A DNA stretch of 64,000 bases. It comes from Macrolepiota albuminosa (taxonomy: Eukaryota; Basidiomycota; Agaricomycetes; Agaricales; Agaricaceae). The stretch spans positions 1,798,001 through 1,862,000 of the forward strand of contig JAMWFC010000090.1 of assembly GCA_027475525.1 (NCBI GenBank), given 5' to 3'. Shown piece after piece: positions 56,352 to 64,000 of this stretch (positions within the stretch are counted from its first letter, which is position 1; every line of letters starts with the position of its first letter). The notes beneath the pieces are model-generated. The model did not search any database and was not told the origin of the DNA. It saw only the letters and a list, made by a program, of their open reading frames with translations. A program made the position numbers and the translations under genes.

Positions 56352-59300
56352 ACTTCAAAGATTGGACAATCGGAATTCTTTCGGAGTAGACTGCTTACTA
56401 GATTCAGGGGCTACAAATATGTTTATCAACCCACACTTCACAAGAAAAAACCAGCTACCAATCGAAAAACTGCCACGCACTATACCTGTTTTCAATGTCG
56501 ATGGATCAAAAAACGAGAATGGGTCGATCACCGAATACGTTAGTCTCATGATGAAGTATCGAAACCATTCCGAAAAAGTCCATTTTTATCTCGCAAACAT
56601 TGGAAAATCTGATATTATCATTGGCCATAACTGGCTGCGCAAACATAATCCTACGATAAATTGGCAGACTGGTGAAGTAGACTTGAACAGGTGTCCTAGT
56701 TCTTGCGGTAGAGGAAGAATTGAAAGGTTAAAAAGAGAAGCAAAGGAACGAAAACGTAAAAAGACAGAGAAACAACAGAAATCAGAGGAGGTGTTAGGAG
56801 AAAGAGAGATGCCTAAGTCTGACAATAAGAAATTTCGTTGGTTAAAGGAAGGTCATCAATACGTACGGTTTTTCCACCCAGATGTGGGCATTTTTGACAG
56901 CCTATTTTTTGAGAAGAGTCGGATGCCGGCCGCAGCCGTCCTACGCATTAACACCGCCTCAAATATTTCTCAACGTATAGCCCAACAGAAAAACGAACGA
57001 AGGCAAAAGAGAGAACTTAGAGAAATGGTGCCGGATCATTATTATAAACCTTTTCAACTGGTTTTTGATAAGGAAGGTTTCAATGAGCTGCCTCCTCGTA
57101 GACCTTGGGATCATGCAATAGAACTCACCTCTGAAGCCAAGCCAAATAAACCCTCAAAAATTTACCCTATCAGCCCACAGGAACAGAAGGAACTAGACAT
57201 GTTTTTGGATGAGAATTTGAAAAGCGGAAGAATCAGACCATCTAAGTCACCGTGGGGAGCGGGATTTTTCTTCGTAAAAAAGAAAGATGGAAAGCTCAGA
57301 CCTGTACAGGATTACCGGAAACTAAACGCCGTGACAGTAAAAAATGCCTATCCGTTGCCACTTATCTCGGAAATCATTGGAAAGTTACGACATGCGAAGA
57401 TCTTTTCTAAGATGGACGTAAGGTGGGGGTTTAATAACATAAGAATAAAAGAGGGGGACAAACATAAAGCAGCATTTCTTACCAATCGGGGACTTTTCGA
57501 ACCAACAGTAATGTTTTTTGGGTTATGCAACTCGCCTGCAACGTTCCAGACTATGATGAATAATTTGTTAAAAGACTTGATTTTACGGGGAGTCGTAATG
57601 GTTTACATGGATGATATTCTAGTATTTACCAAAGATCTAAGAGAACATCGGAAAGTAGTGTTAGAAGTGTTGGAAATACTCGAACGAAACAAACTTTACC
57701 TGAAACCCGAGAAGTGCGAATTCGAGAAGAAAAGAATCGAATACTTAGGAGTGGTTGTAGGAGACGGCAAAGTAGAAATGGATCCTACCAAGCTGGCAGC
57801 AATCGAAGAGTGGCCGGCACCCACAACAATAAAAGAAACACAATCTTTTTTAGGTTTTTGCAACTTTTATCGGAAATTTATTGAGGGTTTCGCAACGGTA
57901 GCTCAACCACTGTACCGCCTGACACGAAAAAATGAAGGTTTTCGATGGACAAAAGATTGTGTTGAATCATTCCGGACCTTGAAAAACAAACTAGTGTCAG
58001 CCCCTGTCCTGACCCTGGCAACGGACGATGAACCATACAAAATTGAAGCAGATGCCTCAGATTACGCATCAGGAGCTGTGTTGTCTCAAAAACAAGAAGG
58101 AGAGTGGCATCCGGTGGCTTATTATTCCAAGAGTTTCTCCGCGGCCGAAAGAAACTACGAAATACACGACAAGGAGATGTTAGCAATAATTAGGGCATTA
58201 GAGGAATGGCGGTATCTCGTACAAGGAAGCAAACATACACTGGAAGTTTGGACAGACCATAAAAATCTTGAATATTTCCTGACTGCTCGAAAATTGAACA
58301 GAAGGCAGGCACAATGGTCAGGATTACTTGCCGATTACGATTATTGTTTGAAACACAAGCCCGGCAAATCGATGCTCAAACCCGACGCACTATCGAGAAG
58401 GCCGGATCATAAGAGAGGGGTAAAAGATGACAATAGGGATGTTACCTTAATCACGGCGGATCACATCTCGACTTTACTTATCCGTAGTACCGTCACCTTA
58501 GAAACGGAGGGAGATACAATAGTAGACTTACTGAGAAAAAAAGGACCAACGCCGGTCAATGAAAAAGATAAATTTGGGCAGTGGACGCAAGAAGGAGGGC
58601 TTACTTTTAGAGATGGACTTATAGTGGTTCCCGACGGAGAAATAAAGAGGAAGATAATGGAAATATATCACGATTCAAGGATTGGGGGCCACCAAGGGAG
58701 ATACAAGACAAAAGAATTGATTACGAGAAATTACTGGTGGCCGAAGATGACAGAATACATACATAAATACGTGGACGGATGTAAAAAATGCCAGCAGACA
58801 AAGATATTCCCACAGAAGCCACGAGGGTCGCTATCCCCAAATGAGATCCCAGAGTTTCCATTCCAGATCATTTCGACGGATTTTATCGTTGGATTGCCGA
58901 TATCAATGGGTTACGATGCAATAATGGTAGTAGTCGATCGGTTTAGTAAAAAAATATTCGCCATACCTTGCAATAAGGAGACAGATTCAGAGGGTGCGGC
59001 ACGCCTGTTTAGAGATCATGTATGGCGTCACGAGGGACTACCCCATACGGTAATAAGCGATCGGGGATCTCAGTTTGCTTCCGCGTTCACGAAAGAACTT
59101 TATCGCCTACTTGGTATCTCTAGAAACCTATCAACCTCTCATCACCCACAAACAGACGGGCAAACAGAACGAATAAATCAAGAAATCGAACAATATTTGA
59201 GATTATTTGTCAATTACCACATGGATGACTGGGCCGATTGGTTACCTCTCGCTGAATTCTGCTATAATAATAGATCATCCACTGCTACGGGTAAATCCCC

Positions 59301-60015
59301 CTTCTTCATTACGAAAGGACGCGAAGTCAATAGCGGCTTAGACCCCACTCCTAAACCACGTACGCCCGAAACCGTAAACGAATTTGCTACCCGAATGAAA
59401 ATAATAAGAGAGGAAACTCAAGCGGCGCTTAAAGGGGCAGCAGAAGACATGAAAAGATACTACGACCGCGGGCATAAACCTGAGGAATATGAGAAAGGAG
59501 ATAGGGTTTGGCTCAACGCCGAACACATCTTTACAGGTCGACCAAAGAAAAAACTCGATTGGAAACACTTAGGACCATTCAAGATAGTTAAAAAACACTC
59601 CTCCCACGCTTATCAACTTAAATTACCGAAATCTTGGCGTATGCATCCTACTTTCAACGTTTCGAAACTCCGGAGGTACAAAGCTGACGAGTTTAATCGA
59701 CCCGTACCACGCGTAACCCTCAATGTTAGGGGAGAAGGATGGGAACCGGAGGAAATTTTAGACTCGAGACTACGTAACGACAAACTCGAATATTTAGTGA
59801 AGTGGAAGGATCAGTCTACATCGAGAGACACTTGGGAAAAGGAGAGTCGCATGCAAGACGAAGCACCTCGACTCATTGTTAACTTTCATCGCATTCACCC
59901 CGCCGCGGCACGAAGAATTTCTTTTATCGAATACACCTCGCTACCATTTATCCCCATTCCCGAGCCTTTAACCGAACTTAGCTCGTGCGGAGCACTCGCA
60001 TTAACAAGGGGGTAA
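56338..60015 (+). CDS. Pol polyprotein of the young Ty3 (PR-RT-RH-IN-chromodomain)
   Basis: An uninterrupted frame of 1225 codons. Aspartic protease LLDSGATNMF (Asp about residue 22); reverse transcriptase with VKKKDGKLRPVQDYRKLNAV and the active site YMDD (about 423-426); RNase H with EADASDYASGAVLSQ (about 572) and WTDHKNLEYF (about 640); integrase H2C2 finger (GGHQGRYKTK..CKKCQQTK), then catalytic D848, D908 and E944 with 35 residues between the last two; C-terminal chromodomain (EEILDSRLRNDKLEYLVKWK, about 1137 on). The stop TAA abuts the 3' LTR. The 56338 Met is the first codon after the 19-bp duplication; normally pol would be made as a Gag-Pol fusion. All catalytic residues are present. 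Confidence 0.95.
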   Translation: MVKVKLQRLDNRNSFGVDCLLDSGATNMFINPHFTRKNQLPIEKLPRTIPVFNVDGSKNENGSITEYVSLMMKYRNHSEKVHFYLANIGKSDIIIGHNWLRKHNPTINWQTGEVDLNRCPSSCGRGRIERLKREAKERKRKKTEKQQKSEEVLGEREMPKSDNKKFRWLKEGHQYVRFFHPDVGIFDSLFFEKSRMPAAAVLRINTASNISQRIAQQKNERRQKRELREMVPDHYYKPFQLVFDKEGFNELPPRRPWDHAIELTSEAKPNKPSKIYPISPQEQKELDMFLDENLKSGRIRPSKSPWGAGFFFVKKKDGKLRPVQDYRKLNAVTVKNAYPLPLISEIIGKLRHAKIFSKMDVRWGFNNIRIKEGDKHKAAFLTNRGLFEPTVMFFGLCNSPATFQTMMNNLLKDLILRGVVMVYMDDILVFTKDLREHRKVVLEVLEILERNKLYLKPEKCEFEKKRIEYLGVVVGDGKVEMDPTKLAAIEEWPAPTTIKETQSFLGFCNFYRKFIEGFATVAQPLYRLTRKNEGFRWTKDCVESFRTLKNKLVSAPVLTLATDDEPYKIEADASDYASGAVLSQKQEGEWHPVAYYSKSFSAAERNYEIHDKEMLAIIRALEEWRYLVQGSKHTLEVWTDHKNLEYFLTARKLNRRQAQWSGLLADYDYCLKHKPGKSMLKPDALSRRPDHKRGVKDDNRDVTLITADHISTLLIRSTVTLETEGDTIVDLLRKKGPTPVNEKDKFGQWTQEGGLTFRDGLIVVPDGEIKRKIMEIYHDSRIGGHQGRYKTKELITRNYWWPKMTEYIHKYVDGCKKCQQTKIFPQKPRGSLSPNEIPEFPFQIISTDFIVGLPISMGYDAIMVVVDRFSKKIFAIPCNKETDSEGAARLFRDHVWRHEGLPHTVISDRGSQFASAFTKELYRLLGISRNLSTSHHPQTDGQTERINQEIEQYLRLFVNYHMDDWADWLPLAEFCYNNRSSTATGKSPFFITKGREVNSGLDPTPKPRTPETVNEFATRMKIIREETQAALKGAAEDMKRYYDRGHKPEEYEKGDRVWLNAEHIFTGRPKKKLDWKHLGPFKIVKKHSSHAYQLKLPKSWRMHPTFNVSKLRRYKADEFNRPVPRVTLNVRGEGWEPEEILDSRLRNDKLEYLVKWKDQSTSRDTWEKESRMQDEAPRLIVNFHRIHPAAARRISFIEYTSLPFIPIPEPLTELSSCGALALTRG

Positions 60016-60300
60016 TGTCATGAATCGGTCCCGATTAGGACTCATTTAGATTTAGGGGCGGAACATATCCCTTCTCCTGTTTCTTATTTTATCTCTTCGT
60101 CTTTTCGTCACCATTATCCCTATTATCATTTCACTTACCCTATTCTCCTCCTTTTATTGTCTCGGTTATCACGTCATAAGTCTCCTTAAATCTTAGCATA
60201 TGATTCTTTATTCTACGTATATAAGGCCTCATGTATTCGGTAGAAAACTTAACTTTGAGATTGTTGGTTTTTGATTTGATTGTTAAGTCGAATCCTGACA
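60016..60300 (+). repeat. 3' LTR of the young Ty3
   Basis: Begins TGTCATGAATC directly after the pol stop codon; the purine tract AAGGGGG lies inside the last pol codons. Ends CGAATCCTGACA. Confidence 0.95.
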
Positions 60301-60453
60301 GGAATATTGGTTCCATAGGCTCTACTTCCGGCGGTGTTTTTCTTGGACTACCATCCTCTCGCTAATTTGTTTGTAACACTAACAAAGTTCATTTATATTT
60401 GCATATTTACTTCAAAAACGGACTTTATAACGACTGAGACAATTGCCGGACTC

Positions 60454-61017
60454 TTAGGCGTTGATAGGAGAGCAACCAACAACGATGGCGCCATTCTGTC
60501 GTACCTTCGTAAGTAACCAGAAGTTTGGTCGACTGACGCTGAGAATACTCACGAAGGTATTGCCGTTGCAGCATACAGCCTGGGAGTTGCTAATATGATA
60601 AAGATACGTCAGCTCAATATCAAGAAAGAGTAGCTGTGTGGAAAAATATGGATTACCATGAAGTGCCGCCGACAATAGGGCTGCAATTAACTAGAATAAA
60701 TCGCGCTTAGTTTTGGCTCCTCAATTCAAGGTTTGACCATCACCTCCGACCATGCCACTGACTGATCCAAGTTTGTCGCCGAAGAGACCTCCGAGAATCT
60801 TAACGACAGATTCCGAGCTCTGTAGAAAATTCCTGAGCTGCGGATATTCTCTTCTGTTGCTGTGAATGCGACTTACTTCTTGGACACTGTTGCAGCAATG
60901 CTGAGTGCCGGTATTTGCATTGCAGGTATCACCACGGGGGAAAACTGCAGTGCTGGTAGCAGTGGAGAACAGAGCAAGAGCGGAGAACAAGAACAAAGTG
61001 TGAACGCGGGCAAACAT
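60454..61017 (-). CDS. class I hydrophobin
   Basis: Small secreted amphipathic protein that self-assembles on hyphal surfaces. Exons: 61017-60877, 60837-60744, 60690-60657, 60589-60553 and 60495-60454, all GT-AG; 348 nt give 115 aa. A signal peptide (MFARVHTLFLFSALALFSTA) is followed by the eight-cysteine pattern: CNANTGTQHCC, 39 residues to C4 in VNCSPIVGG, TSCNSQAVCC, then 12 residues to GAIVVGCSPINA. Spacing C3-C4 of 39 residues and the SPIN ending are typical of class I. The acceptor TTCTAG at 60691-60696 was chosen because it restores the C4 cysteine. The Ty3 element lies 154 bp beyond the stop codon. The paralogue at 41421 is broken. Confidence 0.95.
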
Positions 61018-61616
61018 CTTGTGAGTGCTTAGTAGAACTGGGTTTTCGACTGAAGAAGTTGTATGTTTCTTGTCGCCTTTTATGCGTTCGAGACAATCAT
61101 TTTTCAATCCCAGTTCATAGCTCGTGTCCTTATTTAAATTGAATCCTAATATTTTTCGTTCCACTAGATCGTACCCTGGGAATTCCAAAAATGACACTGT
61201 ATGAGGATCTTGTAGAAGCAATTAAACATCAGGTATTTATGACACTTTGAGGTACGGCATGTATTTCAATTTGTACATCCATCGTAATTAGTCCATATCG
61301 TTTTCAGCGATTTGTGAACAGCGGTCTACTTTTTGCTTATGACTCCATGGACGCTCTGTGTCTTGGATTTGGAGGTTCCCTTTTTCTTGGTTCGAACACC
61401 TTCCTCCGTGTACTAACACACTTGGCATGACATCCGATCACATTTCGTTTCGACAATCACATAAACATACCAAAAATTGGATGCTCTCGGTATGAGACTG
61501 GATAAATTTTAGCTCGAGTATGACTGGTTGACTTGAAATAACGTTTTACGCAGGGTTCTTACCATTTAGGGCCAGATAAGGGACGTAGCCGCATATTGTA
61601 CTAATTTGTACTTTGT

Positions 61617-61855
61617 GTAAGACAGCGCTTTACTCTTCTTCACTTATTCGATCCGACAGCCAGAATAACAACGGGGTTTCTGATATTTTGGGTTCGAGTA
61701 AAATTTCCCCGTTTCCTACCTACTTCCAAGTCTCACATCTTATTATATACCCTTTTCCTACTTTAAGGTTTCTACTTGCAATCCCGGGCGCGATCGATCA
61801 GCGCGTATCTCCTCCCAGAATTGTCTTGCATACCGTCGTAAGGCAGCATGCTTAC
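61617..61855. mobile_element. 239-bp non-autonomous element, TSD ACTTTGT
   Basis: Present in copy 2 of the duplication and absent from copy 1, whose empty site (42594-42600) carries one ACTTTGT. The ends are GTAAGACAGCGCTTTAC and GTAAGGCAGCATGCTTAC, each nearly palindromic. The 7-bp target duplication (perhaps 8 with a mismatch) suggests an hAT-like transposase. Confidence 0.85.
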
Positions 61856-62330
61856 ACTTTGTCACATAAATCTTGGACAATAACAAGCTTTGACAATCCC
61901 CTCATTCCATACCAAAGCCATGGAATTTTAAGGCTTCATTTATCATTCGCCTCTGATTGTGTGAAAACGCCTCGTGTTGCGAGTGGAACCCTCAAGTTTT
62001 CTCCTTTGTTTTATTTGATAGGTGTCAAACTCAGGCATACCACTAAGGCCGGTCGGTGTACATCTATAGATCATTTTGTAGTAGATGGAAGGTTGGTGAT
62101 GGTTACTCGGTCACACTTTCAGATCACAACCATGCGTAAATTGACTCTTATGATCAGTTAAATCGAGGGATGGACGCTCGATGCCATATATACAGCGCTG
62201 GAGTCTCGGTAGATCCTGATATATCGGAATTTGTTTGATGGATGACTTGCATACTTTTGACTACCCATGCATCAACAGAGGATATCTTTGTATCCATAAT
62301 TGGGGTAACTTTTCGCGCAGCAGATTACCT

Positions 62331-62705
62331 AATTCCGGGGGTGGATATATATATATATATATTAAACTGAATTCTAGAAGAAACCGAGTGAGTGGTTAAA
62401 ATCTGATCTTGTAGGTCGTATGGCGTTTAAGTCGGACACGAGAACACTCAATTAGTCGAGTTTTACAATCTTACAGACACATTACTGATAGAATTATTAT
62501 ATGAATGTATGTTTGGGTTCTGGCTGTACCTGCGGCCTAAGGAGGAAACCAAATCAGAGCCGAAAGTGGTACGTCCGAGTCATAAAAACACAGCCTGCGG
62601 ACCAGGGGATGTCAAAGGCTGGAAACACTACCACTCAAGTAGCTCTAAATCTGAATGAAGATGTGTAGAGTGTCGGAAGACATTCAACTAAGCCACTGTG
62701 GCTTA
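62331..62705. other. no feature recognised
   Basis: CpG-normal DNA after the duplication, including a short TA-rich run (about 62345-62365). No coding or RNA feature was seen. Confidence 0.4.
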
Positions 62706-63021
62706 TGTTGGAACTGTAACAATTAATACTATCTAGGTGTGGCTGACACCTATAATAAACACATATGTGTTAATCTAGCTATGATGTGTTAGTTATATGT
62801 TCGTATGTAAGTTATAAGAAAAGTGTCATACCCTCAGAGATGTGCAACGTAACTGAGGGACTCCCCATGCTGTCACCATATATATACAAGTGCTCTTGCA
62901 CAAAGCAAGAGCTGTGGCCATGGTGGCCCTGGCATCAGGTTTGTGGCACACACACACCCTTTCTTTATCACATCATCACAATACCCTCAAGCTGTCACAT
63001 CTATCACATTGTATCCCAACA
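62706..63021 (-). mobile_element. solo copia-type LTR G, TSD GCTTA
   Basis: 316 bp, TGTTGGAACTG to ATCCCAACA, with GCTTA at 62701-62705 and 63022-63026. On the minus strand TATATATATGG precedes the hairpin 62831-62859 (CCCTCAG arms). A second hairpin, AGGTGTGGCTGACACCT (62733-62749), is shared with LTR B. Confidence 0.92.
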
Positions 63022-63344
63022 GCTTAGTGTAATGTCTCCCAATATGTAAGCCAATGGCCATACTCAGTGGGTTTTCTATACCTGTCAAGTTGTGAAAGCA
63101 AGATACAATGTCTTTAGCCCAGTGATACAATAACTTGGAGTGAAAACATACCTTGTGAACAAATTGCTACACATTGCAGTCAGGGGTATGAAAAGAAAAC
63201 CTATAGACAATATCATTGATAGCTCACACAGTAACTCTACATGGAAGATATACTTTTTACTGGATGTCCAACAAAATCATTTAAGTGAACTCATAATTTC
63301 TCAGAGCATCACAAAAGCTGTAAATAGTATTGTCAGTCATCAAC

Positions 63345-63577
63345 TGTAGCATAGTACGCTATGTAGCCACAGCCACATAGCTTTTAGTTAGTAGACAAAG
63401 CTAAAATTATATTATATTTATTATAATATAATTTTATTTACATTTATATAAATACGTACTTACTTGCTGCTTATAAAGCAGCTTATTTTTGTTTTACACT
63501 ACATAGTCAATAAACCAGTCTGGTCTGATTCTGTACTGTGTGAACTGAGCTCTCACAACATCCATAACTTTGTTACA
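63345..63577 (+). mobile_element. solo LTR of the 12.5-kb Ty3 family, TSD TCAAC
   Basis: 233 bp, TGTAGCATAG to ACTTTGTTACA, with TCAAC at 63340-63344 and 63578-63582. Same two hairpins as the 20766 LTR. Confidence 0.93.
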
Positions 63578-63582
63578 TCAAC

Positions 63583-64000
63583 TCAGTATGCAGGTCTGAA
63601 ACATACACTCAAGGAGAGGAGGTAAAAGATCTATTTCATTAATATAGGCAATGGAAACATTGAACAAAGAACACTGCACAAGACAAGATACTGTGCCAAT
63701 AAACTTGGTGCCATATACAGGCAATGAACCATGAGACAAAGACTTTCAGGTTTAACTCCAAGCCAGAACATTATCAATGTGAAATTTAAAACAGAGCTGG
63801 AATATTCTCACACGATACTAGACTTTTTGTATCTAACTTAAATATTCTAAGAAGAATCCATCAGACAGACATCTTCCTTGCTGGCTCCTCACCAAGCTAT
63901 CTCTATAAAACAAGCCCAGAAAAGTGTTAAATGTCTTTGAGACTCCAAGGAAACAGAGCCATGTTCTCAGTATGATGAGGGAATGCAAAAGTCTGAGTGG
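63583..64000. other. CpG-poor DNA, nothing recognised
   Basis: No coding, RNA or repeat feature could be supported up to the window end. Confidence 0.4.

Larger units (their letters stand above)
54238..60300 (+). mobile_element. young Ty3/gypsy chromovirus, TSD GGAAT
   Basis: 6063 bp with LTRs at 54238-54522 and 60016-60300. GGAAT lies outside both ends (54233-54237, 60301-60305). The two 285-bp LTRs differ at a single base: the 5' copy starts TATCATG, the 3' copy TGTCATG. It inserted into the hydrophobin duplication. Gag and pol are largely intact, with two lesions described separately. It has a self-priming signal rather than a tRNA primer site. Confidence 0.97.
60301..62330. repeat. segmental duplication, copy 2 (main part)
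   Basis: Continues 54088-54237 after removal of the Ty3 element and parallels 41260-42990. It contains the intact hydrophobin and a 239-bp insertion absent from copy 1. Limits are approximate. Confidence 0.8.

Noticed and set aside
4231..63021. CRISPR-like array from the recurring CCCTCAGT palindromes
   Set aside because: Copies are kilobases apart, each in its own LTR with a target duplication; the genome is eukaryotic.

Overview
The window looks like a chromosome segment from a basidiomycete fungus, most likely an Agaricomycete. The genes have many short introns (about 40-60 nt, GTRNGT donors), there is a pair of class I hydrophobin genes, and the transposons are typical of the group: chromodomain Ty3 elements, copia, LINE with RNase H, Tc1, and traces of a KDZ/Plavaka-like transposase.

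Host genes sit in a few CpG-normal islands. (1) 0.1-2.4 kb: secreted type-B carboxylesterase on the minus strand, 13 exons including an 11-nt micro-exon. (2) 7.8-9.3 kb: secreted class 3 lipase, apparently damaged near its catalytic His exon. (3) 36.3-39.4 kb: a housekeeping island with three intron-bearing tRNA-Ala(AGC) genes, two of them in a large inverted repeat, and a divergent ribosomal protein pair S13/uS15 and S6/eS6 with a 203-bp shared promoter. (4) 41-43 kb and 54-62 kb: a direct segmental duplication of about 2 kb carrying a hydrophobin gene. The first copy has a nonsense codon; the second is intact.

Almost everything else is transposon, much of it nested, and many target-site duplications (TSDs) can be read directly. 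A Tc1 element (19517-33669, TA target, inverted ends of about 220 bp) was split after its fourth transposase codon by a 12.5-kb Ty3 element (20766-33297, TSD AATAG). That Ty3 has one gag-pol frame plus an extra 3.2-kb coding region behind pol, preceded by promoter-like DNA. A young Ty3 element (54238-60300, TSD GGAAT, LTRs differing at one base) lies beside the intact hydrophobin. A copia body (47282-54077) carries four later LTR insertions. Around it lie a 5'-truncated LINE, decayed Ty3 pol fragments, and solo LTRs of at least four families.

The most interesting signals are: a conserved hairpin (CCCTCAGT...ACTGAGGG) just downstream of the TATA box in six of seven copia-type LTRs; a partial copy of that hairpin between direct repeats in five of them; a Tf1-like self-priming signal and a -1 frameshift heptamer in the young Ty3; the extra reading frame of the 12.5-kb Ty3; two out-of-frame tandem duplications in that element whose shifts cancel; and sharp CpG-depletion borders that follow insertion age. 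All statements come from reading the sequence; no alignment or search was run.
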